Shown here: piece by piece, positions 1-11,690 of the stretch
Layout of the letters: each line of letters begins with the position of its first letter
Numbering within the stretch: position 1 is the stretch's first letter
NCBI GenBank assembly: GCA_947000775.1
Contig: CAMQGK010000318.1
Coordinates: 4,514,001-4,578,000 of the forward strand
Source of the DNA: Pterois miles
Taxonomy: Eukaryota > Chordata > Actinopteri > Perciformes > Scorpaenidae
Direction of reading: 5' to 3'
DNA length: 64,000 nt
Notes under the pieces: model-generated
The model's database searches: none
Seen by the model: only the letters and a program-made list of their open reading frames with translations
Told to the model about the DNA's origin: nothing
Translations under genes and position numbers: made by a program

Positions 1-308
1 CTTCCACAAATTTAGTACATTCAGACACTGAAATGCTGTTCAGCAGCCTATTTCAAATACTCACTTTTTAACTCCATTTGGCATCTGCACCACCAACCTG
101 CTCCCTCAGAAAAATTAACATATAATCTCCAGTATTATAGGAATGATGTTCCATCAGGGCAGCGAATCACACAGAGTGATCATTATTCACTGATTCTGTC
201 TAAGCTTCATACAGATTTTACAATTTAAACACAAACTAAATGTTATAGCTCATTATGTGCAATAAACATTTTAATGGAACTGCTCACAAACTGACTGTTG
301 TGTAAAAT
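1..308. other. AT-rich non-coding sequence, no gene seen
   Basis: No long open frame or recognised repeat. An AATAAA at 261-266 lies about 43 bases before an A-run, so this could be the 3' end of an old retroposed transcript. The spacing is longer than usual and no coding sequence supports the idea. Confidence 0.4.
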
Positions 309-336
309 AAAAAAAAAAAAAAAAAAAAAAAAAAAA
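309..336. repeat. Poly(A) tract, 28 bases
   Basis: Uninterrupted run of A. It may be a retroposon tail or a simple slippage product. Confidence 0.95.
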
Positions 337-670
337 GACATGCAGAGGTTTTATTCTGAGCCCACTGTGACTTGACGCTGTGTAATAGTTGAATGTGAGG
401 GCAAAAAAACGCTGTTCAGAGAAATGACGCACAGCACATAAAAGTTAGGAGTAATAAGCTAATATCCAACCAGGATTTAGATTCTGACATACAGTAAACC
501 TTCGAGCGCCGCTTTGATACAGACGGAGTTCATGAGGAGATAAAGCAGTGTGTCTGGTGGGAGGAGACGGGCCATGTTCAGTCAGTTACCCAGAGTTTAA
601 GTTACCTCTCTTCTAACTGAAAACCCAGAGTTTCCTTCATCTCAGGCTACTGAATCTGCTTTCTGAAACA
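337..670. other. Non-coding, with recurring CCCAGAGT words
   Basis: The word CCCAGAGT occurs near 590 and 627 and again at about 710 inside the following element. The words CTTTCTGAAACAGGGCCC just before 680 recall a common fish dispersed repeat (memory only), so part of 565-670 may belong to the same or an older element. Confidence 0.35.
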
Positions 671-1471
671 GGGCCCTGAGACCTGTTCTACAAAGCGAGT
701 CCATCATACCCAGAGTATCTTACCCGGCTTAACTAACCCTAACAACCACGATACTGCTAAGTGGTTCTACGATGGTGGTTATCAACCCAGTAAGTCAACC
801 CAGGGTTTCTCAGTCTGGCTATGAGCATGTTCACATGAATCTGACCAATCACAAACATGGACAAGTGTACAGTCTAATGTAATTTTAGTCATATGTTGTT
901 TTTCTTGGTAATTTTATAACATGTCTGAGGAAAATGATATTTTCAGTAATGTTAATACTGCTGTTGCCTAGCAGCAGTGTTCTTCAAAACTTAACCACTT
1001 GAACACAACGCATGTCGTATTCACGACTTCCCCTGTCCTGAACATAAGTTCACGAGTTCCATTTGAAGGCCCCGTGACTCCACTACACTCGACTCCAGCA
1101 GAGTGAAACAGGCTTGAGAGCAAGTTTTAAAAAAATAAATACAGTATACAAGCCTGCCATAATTCGAAGCAGTAAGCACCCACAGCACACAGCCAGCTGT
1201 CCATCCTGCATTTGTCAGCCTGGATCACGACTAACTTCTTCACATTTGTGTAATATTATCACACGATTTGGGCTCTGATTGGTCAGTAGGCTGTGCTTTT
1301 ATATGAGTTGATCTCTTATCTGTAACCTAACCTGCACTGGAGCAGGTTAGGTGTTCAGCATAAGTTACCATGGCGATCTACTCCAGTAAGAAGTTTTCCA
1401 GGATGGAAAACCCAGCGTTAACCCTAAAGTTACATCGGTAACTGCAAATCCTGCTTGGTAGTACAGGCCCC
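671..1471. mobile_element. Non-autonomous DNA-transposon-like repeat with terminal inverted repeats
   Basis: The left end contains CCTGTTCTACAAAGC after GGGCCC. The right end, read on the opposite strand, is GGGGCCTGTACTACCAAGC. The two form imperfect inverted termini about 800 bp apart. Internal segments (TTACCCGGCTTAACTAACC at the left, CCTAACCTGCACTGGAGC at the right) match what I remember of a fish repeat that starts GGGCCCTGTACTACGAAGC. No transposase is encoded, so it would need a partner enzyme. A PIF/Harbinger-like or other cut-and-paste class is possible; the class and the exact left boundary (671 or about 683) are uncertain. Confidence 0.55.
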
Positions 1472-1890
1472 AGGTGATGGTAGACTGTTGTTTTTGTTTA
1501 CTGTATCATCAGTCTATGTTGTTTTTTTTTTTCCTGTTAGGCTGGTACACACCCCCAAAGGAGGACGGCTAAAACAGACTCCTGCCTTTCCTGCACTGGG
1601 ACCACATGTCTTCGATTTATTTTTTTCTTTGCGACCAATATATATATTTTTTTTTTATCCCACAAACCCTTTTGTTCTCTACATGAGAGTTTGAACTCCA
1701 AACCAAATTCCTCATTCAGTGCCCACCCAGAAACTAGCACATAAACACACAGACTCACACCCACCTGAAATTTAACCCAAACTCATCAGCTACTCGCAAG
1801 GGTGTCCTCTCCTCAATATTTATCTCTCTGTACATCCATTGTCTGATACAATCTTAATTTTCCCATTGCGACATTCATCCCATACTCCAG
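1472..1890. other. T-rich non-coding sequence, nothing recognised
   Basis: Contains T-runs around 1520-1530 and 1620-1660. The short frames here depend on these tracts and have no recognisable product. Confidence 0.4.
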
Positions 1891-4059
1891 GAAAATGGTG
1901 GACTAAATATCATGCAAACTCTCCCTTTTGGTTTTGGCGTCGAGCATGCCAAGGTTATTTGCTGGCTGCGAGTTGAAAGGTGCAGCATGGCTTTACCCAC
2001 CAGCAGTGGCAGTCTGATGCTCCAGTCGCCGGACGCTGCTTCTCTGGCCACACGCTGGAACCCTGATGTGATGCAGTGGTGCCTGGGAAGGACATTTAAA
2101 TGCTGGTGGTGGAAGAACCACTACCTTTTCTCTCCATGGACGGCCTCTGTAATATTGTGCTCATGTATTATCTTTGCAATGCCAAGATCCTTCCTCTGGA
2201 ATAACACGCTTCTGAGGCTAGCTCGCTTTCAAACCTCTTATCTTTTTTAAAGCTTGAAGCCCTGAGGTGGGGAGGAAGATAAAAGAGACTTTTGCAGCCT
2301 GGGTGGGACAGCCTATAATGAAGAGCATCAGCATCCTGCTGAGCTCCAAAGTTGGAGACCGCTGTCATCATCGCAACCAGCAAACTCCCTACAGGAGAGG
2401 TTTGGCACGTCGTAGGTCGGCAACCAGAGAAACCCGACGAGGCAAAGCAGGGGCGCGTTTGGTTTGGATCACACTGTAATGTAGTTGATTTTAACTCCAC
2501 GTGTAAACATGTAAATTTGTATTTCTGCAAAAGGATTTAATTGTTTATAATGTAACCTTGTCTGGGTCTTTGACTGGGCAAAGACTGTATTACTATATAC
2601 CCTTGACTATTAACAGCAGGGGCACTGCAACTTCTCGAGACCCATTTAGAATAAGAAAAAGTTGCTTCATGGATACTCTTGCAGAAGGAAAAAAAGTACA
2701 CCGTGATCTTATGTAAGCTTAATGACTACTGCGGTTTTGTTCTTTTTTTTTTTTTTTTTTTAAATATTGATTTATAATCCTCATGTTATTGGTAACATCG
2801 AAAGAACCATTCTCCTTTATTTGATGGCACCTCTTAACTACAACAGCCGTAACAATACTGGCATAGACACAGCTGTTTCTTGCATTCCAGAGGTTTGGCT
2901 ACTCATATCTAATCACTCAAACCGGATGAACCTCAGTAAGGCTATGCAGTGAAGACACAGTCTTGTGGAGTTTTGAAGAAAATGAGTCTTAACAGCTTAA
3001 CCGTGTAGTCACCTGCGTAGTTCTTGTAGCCGGTTCACATCCTGAGCACTTTGCCAATCCTGCAGTCCTAACAGTCTGGAGAAGAGAAAAAAAAAAAAAA
3101 AAAAAAAAAGTGACCTTTTACCTTCTGACTTTTCCTTGACCTCATGGCTGGTTTTCAAATAATGCAGCCCGAGTCTCAATTTCACAGCAATAGTCTCGAC
3201 CGTATACCTTCTGGCTTCACACCTGGGAAGATCGACTGGAGTCTGCTCCATTTCCAGAAACTTTGTGTAGGTTTGATAAATATTTGTTCAGATTTGCCAC
3301 AGGAGGGACCCAGCTCTTCCCATTACCACCTCTCTGGTTACTATTCATAACCACTCCCGGCGCCGCTGCACCCCTCAGCGCGCCGGGTCTTTGATGTAAT
3401 GTGAATAATATGCAGAAAACTGTGTGGAGCATTCCAATTAATGCAGTTACACGTTTGTTGTGGGTGTTCTATTGTGTGGTTACTTGCATTGTTTTTAAGT
3501 ATATTGTCCTGAATACCAGCATAGAAAGCTTAGTTACGCTAATTCATCCAGCCATTCCTCATTTTTAAGTTGATTTAGAGTTTCCTCAGTGATACTAACC
3601 TCAGTCACTACACAGATACTTTCAAAACAGGTGGAGGTGGGTACAAAAGGTACAGCCTGTTCATATTCAGCACGTCTGGCATTTGTTTAGACTAGACAGG
3701 ATACATCGCACTCCTTTCTCATTTCACCACAAGCGAAATCCCAACATGACTACGGATCGTTGGCATGGTTGTTAGCTGTTGTGATGCCATTGGTAAACGT
3801 ACTAATCACTTCATCCTGGTCACTTTGTCGAGCGCACCCCCCTGCATCCTCTGGAGAAGCAAACTCAGGAATACATACTGCACACTTTGCTAAAGGATTG
3901 CTTCAGAATACCGTCATGAAGTGCAAGATTGAATGTGTCAATCTTTTTTTGGGCCATTTTGAAAATGAGGCGTCTGTTTTACTGATAGGCACCGCGGTGT
4001 GTTTTGCCGTCAAATTGCACACATTTAGATTTTCTGAATACTGTTGAGGTTAAATAATT

Positions 4060-4096
4060 AATAAAGCAAGTTTTTTTTTGTTTTGTTTTTTTTTTT
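4060..4096 (+). promoter_or_regulatory. Candidate poly(A) site
   Basis: AATAAA at 4060-4065 is followed within 10 bases by a T/GT-rich tract to 4096, the arrangement expected of a vertebrate cleavage signal with a downstream U-rich element. Such combinations also arise by chance in AT-rich DNA. Confidence 0.25.
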
Positions 4097-4806
4097 GGAA
4101 TGATCAGATGTGGAGCAGGGATTTGCTCCCACCCTCAGATTTACCTGCGCTTGATGAGGGGTTCAGAACACATCTACCCTGTCTCTTTGATATTGCTGTA
4201 TTTTGCATGTCAATATATCAATGGGTGTTTTTCCCCCAAGCTACTTAAGGCAAAGAGTGGTCTGGTAGGGTGGTTAAAAAGACTAGATGTATTCATTTTT
4301 TTCAATAATTTTGTGGTTTCCTACATCAGTGCACAGGATGATTTCTCCCTGCGTGCCGCTTATCGAACCAGGTCAGAGACGCATGGACTTACAAGACATC
4401 CTACCTGCTTGGATTACCGTTTTTTTAAAGATGCCAGGATCCCCAACAAAAGTAGCAGTTCAGATCTGTGTGCCATCAGAACAACCGTAAACCCACATGG
4501 TTAACCTGACCTTTGGAATAATGGTGTACTCGAGTCTGCTTGAGCTTCTCTCACACCGACTCCTGTTGTCTGACTAACAAAAAAAAAAAAAAAAAAAAAA
4601 AAAACCCTTCTCTGCTTTGGCGAGCGACATTGGTCCGAGGTCTGAATTGGCCTGATCCTGGGTTCTTTCCCTTGCTTCATTAACTGCAGTGGCCGGGTTA
4701 TAAAGTTATGCACTGTTAGCATGCTTTGGTTTGGTTTCAGTTTTTTTCCATTGCAAGGGTGATTTTGACCATGTAAAGTAATTTGTAAACTTGCATCAAG
4801 TTTATA

Positions 4807-4812
4807 AATAAA
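4807..4812 (+). promoter_or_regulatory. Candidate poly(A) signal AATAAA
   Basis: Second AATAAA, at the right edge of the repeat-poor stretch, followed by a GTTATTCTGTTCT segment that could act as downstream element. No transcript evidence. Confidence 0.2.
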
Positions 4813-4830
4813 GAATTTTATGAAATATCT

Positions 4831-6091
4831 TGTTATTCTGTTCTAAAGATTGTTTATCGGTAGCAAATGTAAAATAACTTCAAAATCTCAGGAACAGTTA
4901 AAAGTATTGATTAGCTAACTGATTTTGGTATTAAAGCTTTGATAAATAAGTTAAAGTGATAGCTCAGGTTTTTTTGAAGTGGGTCAGCCTGTACCGCAGT
5001 GGATGGGGACAGCTTTCTTTTAGGTGACTTAAACCACCTGAAAGAAAGACTCACCTAAAAAAAAAATCATTATCTGATTAAGCATATGCTATATTTATAA
5101 TTTCGCTATTTTATCTTGCCGCCAGACAAGCCTTTCTGATGGGGAACTGAACTGAAAGCAAAGCTTTCTATCTATGCTGAATGAATCTGTAATCTCCCTG
5201 CAGTCTCAGTTCACAGAAACACTATATACTACATATATATATATATCTATATACACATTTCACTTTCAGTTCGATTTGCTGTCGGAAAATGTTCTAAATA
5301 TAGTTTACATCTAAATGGATATAATTTTTTTGGCTGACTAAAATCCGTTTTTCTGTCCGCAGCTGTATTTCTTTGCGTTGGTGTCGGTGCTGCTGTCTGT
5401 TTCTTCAGGTTGGGGAAACACCGACTGTCTATAGCAATACACCTGCTGTGGATAAGAACCTCATACACCCTCAGTTAAAAACACCCAGACTGTCCCTTAA
5501 ACAGTTGTTCCATGTAGATCTTGGCTGTCCAGGTAATGCATTTCTTTTATTTTCCAGTAGATGGTGGTCTTTGCCAAAAGATTCAGGTTTCAGTATTTAT
5601 CCAGAGCTGCAGTCATCATCCAGAGGGAACAAAACCCCGTTGTCCCCTTTTTGCCCCCTGAACTGAGCCAGACATACATTACTGTACCTCTTGTTGACTT
5701 AAACTTCTTAATTTAAGGATCTCTGATGATCAAACTATTCTAGTTATTTAATAAAACCAAAGCATTACAACTCAGGTATGCTGGTTTCATTCGATGCACT
5801 GTAACGACCATGTAGGAAAACGTATTCAGTGTGAAACAACAGGAAGTACAGAAAATGGCCACAATATGCTGTACATCACATGATCTCACTTATGGGGCAG
5901 TGGATGGGGTAAACAGCTGGTGAATCAGATTTTTGAACCATTTCGTCTCGTGATTTCTAGCAGCTTCCAGGGGTGACGGCTGGAACAGGTGGTGTGTTCG
6001 GATCAACACATTTTATCCTCTACTTCTTACACTTCGTTTTGTCACCGCCCACCACTTACTCACTGTTCTTTGGTTTCAAGCTGTCTTTCTC
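4831..6091. other. Non-coding, no gene recognised
   Basis: Holds a short (AT)n near 5232-5250, another AATAAA at 5750-5755, and a 97-codon frame (5373-5666, +) that I do not recognise. Confidence 0.35.
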
Positions 6092-6109
6092 TGTGTGTGT
6101 GTGTGTGTG
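6092..6109. repeat. (GT)n microsatellite
   Basis: Nine GT units. Confidence 0.9.
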
Positions 6110-6161
6110 CTAGAAATCACCACTAGATGGTATTGGAGCACTCCTGTAACTCTGGCTATTG

Positions 6162-6178
6162 TTTTTTTTTTTTTTTTT
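6162..6178. repeat. Poly(T) tract
   Basis: Seventeen T followed by a C/T tail up to about 6186. Confidence 0.9.
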
Positions 6179-6186
6179 CTTTTTTA

Positions 6187-6611
6187 GTCACTAGCAACTC
6201 CTGTCTGCTTGTAACATCAGTCAGCACTTGGTGCTGTTATTACACTCATTCCTGCTCTTAGCATCTCTGTAGCTCATTCCCTTCAAGGTTGAATGAATGA
6301 AGGTCATTTGTTTCTGTGAGTGCATTGTTATCGATAGGATACAGTCTGATATAGACAGCTCATATTCTCCATGAGTGTGTTTGAGTCAGATACTGTCATG
6401 GTGGGTTGGCCTGCACTGCTCTCATAGATGTCCGGTTTGTGATAAATAGCTGGATCAATCCCCATTAGTTCTTATGAGAAGCAGGATGGCCATAGTAGAT
6501 TACAGGGTGACCTATTGAGTCTGTGGTCGATCATGTTGTTGCAGCCCGGATAGTTATGGATATAAGAAATCACTCAAGCCAAGAATCAGAGTGTACTTTT
6601 TAAAGATATCA
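6187..6611. other. Non-coding, nothing recognised
   Basis: No repeat family or reading frame that I can support. Confidence 0.4.
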
Positions 6612-6623
6612 GGAATTCAAATT

Positions 6624-6999
6624 GGGCTGCACGGTGGTGTAGTGGTTAGCGCTGTCGCCTCACAGCAAGAGGGTCGCAGGTTCGATTCCAGCTTGCGCCT
6701 CTTCTGTGTGGAGTTTGCATGTTCTCCCCGTGTAAGCGTGGGTTTTCTCCGGGTACTCCGGCTTCCTCCCACCGTCCAAAGACATGCTGTTTAGGTTAAT
6801 TGATTACTCTAAATTGCCCGTAGGTGTGGATGTGAGTGTGAATGGTTGTCTGTCTATATGTTGTCTGTCTCTATGTGCCCTGCGATGGACTGGCGACCTG
6901 TCCAGGGTGTACCCCGCCTTCGCCCTATGCCAGCTGGGATCGGCTCCAGCCCCCCCGCGACCCCTAACGGGATAAGCGGTTGACGATGGATGGATGGAT
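6624..6999 (+). mobile_element. Full-length tRNA-derived SINE (here called SINE1)
   Basis: The best-preserved retroposon in the window. The head has a split RNA polymerase III promoter: box A TGGTGTAGTGG at 6635-6645 and box B GGTTCGATTCC at 6679-6689, 33 bases apart. The body carries landmarks of a widespread fish SINE, such as GTGTGGAGTTTGCATG and CCAAAGACATGCTG. The tail ends in GATGGATGGATG repeats rather than poly(A). It is flanked by perfect 12-bp direct repeats GGAATTCAAATT (6612-6623 and 7000-7011), the mark of target-primed retrotransposition by a partner LINE enzyme. It encodes no protein; a 67-codon frame over its head is meaningless. The intact promoter and duplications suggest a fairly young insertion. 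Four other copies lie in the window, all on the minus strand. Confidence 0.95.
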
Positions 7000-7079
7000 G
7001 GAATTCAAATTAAAAGACATGGAGGTGTGTTATAGCCGAGCTTATTATTGCAGAACTTTTTTTTTTAAATTTTTGTTTA

Positions 7080-7400
7080 TGGGATTGGCTGGCTGGCCCC
7101 TCGGCTGGTGAGGAACACGCCTCATTATCCAGCTGCAGCCAATCTGTTTGTCCGGCCTGTCACTCGCCGCTCAGACACAACACAGCGAGGAGGCCGTCGA
7201 GGCTCTGGGCCCGAGGCTGTGCATCTCTGTGATTAACTCGCCGGTGCCCACACCGAGACAGCAAGAAATAGCTGACTTCTCCTCCTTCACCCTGGGCCAC
7301 AGCGCAGCACACGGTGGGCCGCATCCAGAATCAGCTGGAGTTGATTGTTAGCCTGCGGCTTAACGGCAGCATCCGTCAGAGCCTGACTCGGACTGCTTTG
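7080..7400. other. CpG-rich segment, possible CpG island or exon
   Basis: About 19 CpG dinucleotides in roughly 300 bases, far denser than the AT-rich surroundings. A 67-codon plus-strand frame (7148-7351) has no recognised domain. The segment has no repeat landmark known to me. It could be a small CpG island (promoter or enhancer), an untranslated exon, or a recently inserted GC-rich repeat whose CpGs have not decayed. Confidence 0.35.
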
Positions 7401-7639
7401 CCTTCCATCAGGAGCACACTCAAGTGAAAACACAGATTCAGACCGAATGTAGGCTATCAGAGAAGCTCAAGGATTATAGCCTTTCCGTGCTTCATCTCTC
7501 GCCGACCAGTCATTTCAGATGCTATATTATAGATAAATGAAGATAAATGAGTACGTGACTGACATTAGTCACTTTTAATTTGCTGCATACAATATGGATT
7601 TGATTCCTACTGATTCCAGTCCATCAATTTATTTTGTGG

Positions 7640-7855
7640 TTATGTTGAAGGGAATGTTTGACAATTACGGAAATGTTCATTTTTCTGCTGAGAGTTAAAT
7701 GAGAGTCTCATATCTATTTGTTAAATATACATCCAGCAGTTGGTTAGCTTAGCTTAGCATACTGACTGGAAACAGGAGCAAACAGCTGTCCTGGCTCTGT
7801 CCAGCGGTAACAAAATCCACCTACCATCACTTCTAAGGTTCTCTATTTGATATCC
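7640..7855. repeat. Fragment of a dispersed fish repeat (unclassified)
   Basis: The words GGTTAGCTTAGCTTAGCAT, GACTGGAAACAGG and CTGGCTCTGTCCA in this order match a repeat I remember from many fish genomes. No ends or target duplications are visible. Confidence 0.5.
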
Positions 7856-7959
7856 AGAGCATTAATATAGCAGCAAAAAAGATATAGAGGTCACTCTCCC
7901 TCTGTGAGTGTTATAATCCAAGATTTTTCTTGCTTTGTTGATGTAGCTGGAATGACCGC

Positions 7960-8700
7960 ACTTGCCTTTTAGTGCATGTTTATGCATGTGCACCATGGAC
8001 GTAGAGTATAAAGAGAAGTGGATACACCACGGAGGCGGGCTCCCGGTCATTCCTATGAGAGTTGCTCAGTGGCACATGAAGCCAAAATGGCTCAACTGAC
8101 GAGTGCTAAAGTACCCATATCATCCGGCAGGCCTTCTGCATCGATTGGGCCCATAGAGCAGGCGCAATATCATTTCCTTTAACTCCGCCTCCCAGCCAGT
8201 GGTCCAGCCTCAGTCTGGGGCTCATTCACATGAACCGAGGAAGGGAAGTAACTGTGGATTCAGCTGTTAGTACATTTTATAACTATTAGAATGATTTAAT
8301 GTCGTACGGGGGAGTTGGTTTACCTCAAAAAAAAAAGTATCTGCTGATTTAGCGATGTCTCTTTCTCAGTGTAAGTCTATGTAGTCTATTTGGGAAAAAG
8401 TCTTTTTGGAATCAATGGCATCACGTGATGGACACTGAAGTTGTAGTTCCACCATTTTGGCCACTTCGAAAATTTGCTTCAAAGCCTGGTGCTCTTCCTG
8501 GGGGCTTGATGTGCATGTGCCCCGCTGGCTAGCTCTGCTCTCATATGGTGGTTACAGCTGATAACGCCGTCCCAACCGGTGGCGCTGGCACGGAAGCGTT
8601 GTACCCTCCGGTCCCCCTCCATGTTAACACCGTTAGCTCTGTCAGCAGTGTTGCCTTGGTTTTCACTGTTACCTTGCATTTAGCACCTTTAATCTGTGCA
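7960..8700. repeat. Probable dispersed repeat (unclassified)
   Basis: Begins near ACCATGGACGTAGAG, with CTCCCGGTCATTCCTATG, CTCAGTGGCACATGAAGCC and TTTAACTCCGCCTCCCA following. I remember this combination from a repeat found next to many fish genes. No coding frame; the 66-codon minus frame at 8479-8679 is incidental. Boundaries are approximate. Confidence 0.45.
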
Positions 8701-9890
8701 AAAAGCAAAGTGTAAAAAACAAAAATGAGCTGTTTTAAATGGGTTTTGTGTCTTGACTAATGCTTTCCTGAGAGCAGTAACTTCCCAGATTCCCAACTGA
8801 TCCCCAAACTATACAGTCTTATCAGTATGTAACTAAGGGCAAGAGCCTGCAGTTATCATTTTTATTTCCCAGATTCATTTAATTAGTATAATCTGTTCTT
8901 GCCAACTCTGCCCAACTCGTCCCAAAGACGCTTAAAACAGTGCAGCAGCACAGAAACAAAACTGAGTGTTTTTACAGACAGCAGGTGATTGCTGGTATTA
9001 ATAGACAACCAACACTTTTATGGTGGTCTGTGTGGGCCTTGTTAGAGTAAATTGAGAACACAGGCTCAGAGCTGCAGTAACGATGTCTGGCTCTGAAAGA
9101 CTCGGCAGAATCAGTGGCTGAAGAAGAACCAGTCCCACTGTGACTCTAAATGACCTGATGTTACAGCAGAACATCTGGAGGGCAATAAGACAGGTGTTGT
9201 CATCTCCACAGACACTGTCACTATACAGCTATAAAAGTCTTCACTGCTCACGCTTTGCTTGCTATTTTTTATTTCGTATTAACAACCAATTGTTGTTCTT
9301 TTTTTTATTTAGGCCAAATGTTGTGATATTTTCCACATACTTAAACATTTTTATTAAAGAAAAGAAATGAAAAGATTTTAAATTGGGGTTAGAATGTTTA
9401 TCCATATAAATTATTATATATTATATTATTATCCCCCACATACTTGGGGGATAGGTAATCAGGGTATATGGCGAGTGAAGAAGGTATAATGTATTCTGAT
9501 TCTCTGCTGGTGGTGAATAGCAATGTGGAGAGTCGTTTTCCTGGGGAGAGCATTATGAATGGCGACTGAATACAATATGTGTGGGACCCTATGTTTATCC
9601 TTTACGTATTTCAGCATTTCATGAAATATTTCATGAGTTTTCTCGGGTTGGACTCAGGAGAGCTTTCAGGGAGATGAGAAGGTCTTCCTGCTTGAATTGA
9701 CTGCAACCTGAATTTGCACAGTGGACTGTTGGTATAACCCTTATAGTGGTGCAACAGTTCAATAAGCCCACAGGTCGGTTGTATTGCAATTTTGGGGTCA
9801 AGATTTTGGTTTCTGTTTGGTTTGTTTTGCACATTAGCCGTTTTGGTCCTTACACCTTCATCAGGTAGAATTCATATTTCCCGGTACCAA
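8701..9890. other. Non-coding, mostly single-copy-looking
   Basis: No gene or repeat family recognised. A short perfect hairpin lies at 9430-9453. The 67-76-codon frames here are unsupported. Confidence 0.35.
9430..9453. repeat. Perfect inverted repeat, 9-bp stem and 6-base loop
   Basis: TATCCCCCA at 9430-9438 pairs with TGGGGGATA at 9445-9453 around CATACT. No T-run follows and there is no gene nearby, so a terminator role is not suggested. Confidence 0.7.
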
Positions 9891-9891
9891 C

Positions 9892-9892
<1 letters not shown>

Positions 9893-9961
<69 letters not shown>
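9893..9961. repeat. (TATC)n microsatellite
   Basis: About 17 near-perfect tetranucleotide units. They create a spurious Tyr-Leu-Ser-Ile frame. Confidence 0.97.
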
Positions 9962-10095
9962 GTCCTTGGAAGGGAGCGTCTCAGTGCACATCACCAGTCA
10001 GTGACAGATTTACCTAAAAAATTAAGACTTAAAAAATAAAGTACTAGCTGAGATAGGGCACAGAGATGTAAATGAATCATACAATTTTTGAACAC

Positions 10096-10127
10096 ACGCA
10101 CACACACAGAGAGAGAGAGAGAGAGAA
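10096..10127. repeat. Compound (AC)n(AG)n microsatellite
   Basis: ACACAC switching to GAGAGA within about 30 bases. Confidence 0.85.
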
Positions 10128-11690
10128 CAAAATGATAAAAGTTGAAGAGAGGGATGAACAAAGTGATGGAGCTCATTACTCATTCAGCAGTTGTGTGTCA
10201 CTTTAATAGAGACACTAAAACCACCTCTGCAGGAGAAAATGGAATAGCAAGACGATAGCTTAACTTTTAGTGTTGTGCTTGTTTTTATACATTGCAGACT
10301 AAATTTCATAAATCTGGCTTAGTGAAATTACGAGTGTTGAGACACTTAGATATAGAATATACCAGTGCGTTGCTTTAAAGAGCTTGCACCAGCTATCCAC
10401 CAGCTACAATGCTTTAAAATGACGACACCCTGGTCCGGAGAAAACTGTAAGCTTCATATTTCCAGCCGTGAAAGAGAAGACGGCACACTTTGGTTAATAC
10501 ATTACAGTATCCTTTGGAAGAAAAGGCAGTCTTATTTAATTTCGAGTAACCCAAACATTTCAGGAGAGCGAAGTTGCTCAAAGCACCACTGAGAGAGAGA
10601 CTGACCTTCACCGGCCTCCTTTCATGTCTCCATTAAAAGATTCACTTCAAATGTATTCACAGTTTGCCTCTCAGGCTGCGGCAACGTCACAATCAAGAGC
10701 CAGGGCGCATACATTACACTAAAAGGCCAGCCTCAAAATCTAATTCTCCCGGCTTGAAGTATATGTAAATATTAATGATCCGTGGATCTGCATTTTGCTC
10801 TATTTGGCTCTTGTCATTCAGCTCAGATCACTTTTTCACTGGAGACACTCATTTTTCAATCACCCAAGACTAAGTGCTTATGATTGACTGCATAAGAATA
10901 AAATCATTAAAGCCAGTGAGAAAATGGTTAAAACTAAAAAAGTAGTTTGATAAAGATGCAATTGTTTGGTCTCAAAGTGAGCCTTTTGTTGTCGATTGTT
11001 CAGGAGCTCTTTTCACCTTGAATGTTGTCGGCTTGTCCTCCCTCTGCTGAAAGGTAGCCAGGGGTTCAGTTCAGCGTGACGATATGCTTCCCCGCGCAGA
11101 CTTATACTTCAGACCAAGCTAAATGGATTTCCATTAGAGGGGCTATGACTCATTCCAGATGCTTATTCAATACTGTGTGGGCACCGTAGCAGACAGTTTC
11201 CTCCATATAGAGCAAAAAGGACAACAGAAGCAAACATTCTTGTATGAGATGGCGCCCAGAGAGGACGGTGCCTTGTACCTTTCGCTTAACTCGTAATGGC
11301 AATTATCGCAGCGAGGAGGGTTGTCATTGGTGTTGTGATGGGGAGACCACAGCATGGGCACTGTTGTCACATAGAAACATAAAAAACACAGGAGAAAACA
11401 AGACAGATTGCTAACTAGGGCTGCAAAATAAGAAATGAAGAACAGCTAATGGGAATTAGTTCAGTTAAAATGCATCTTTAGGCTGAATCTATCACACTGT
11501 ATCAACATCTGTTTGTGTGTGCGGGAGAGCTTGGGGCAGTGAGTGCATGTTATGTTCCTCTACTGGTACGTATATATCTCTTCAGCAGTGTCTGGACTCA
11601 GGCTAGACCTGCATCGGACGATCAATAGGAGAAGCAATGATCTCGGTGAAATGGACCATCCATCTTGCTGTGATTCCCTTATGCAGCCTC
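10128..11690. other. Non-coding, includes a candidate conserved block
   Basis: No repeat or gene recognised. The block at about 10690-10880 mixes several homeodomain-type TAAT/ATTA words with balanced base composition and no low complexity. It is a candidate conserved non-coding element, by appearance only. Confidence 0.25.

Larger units (their letters stand above)
1891..4830 (+). other. Repeat-poor stretch, possibly an untranslated transcript 3' region
   Basis: About 2.9 kb without a recognised transposon. It has scattered CpG-containing segments (1920-2480 and 3355-3395), T/A homopolymers at 2741-2760, 3089-3109 and 4579-4604, and AATAAA signals at 4060 and 4807. The longest frames are 112 codons (1912-2250, +), 120 codons (2168-2530, -) and 134 codons (4100-4504, +). 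I recognise none of them and they overlap without any coding signature. The lack of repeats and the poly(A)-like signals would fit a long 3' untranslated exon on the plus strand, but no stop-codon end of a known protein is visible upstream, so this is only a suggestion. A plain intergenic stretch is equally possible. Confidence 0.2.

Noticed and set aside
4100..4504. 134-codon plus-strand frame
   Set aside because: No recognised domain, overlapping alternative frame, and located in a T-rich region; chance length.
11413..11425. Isolated TAGGGCTGC, similar to a hAT terminus
   Set aside because: No partner terminus or duplication nearby; a 9-mer alone is not evidence.
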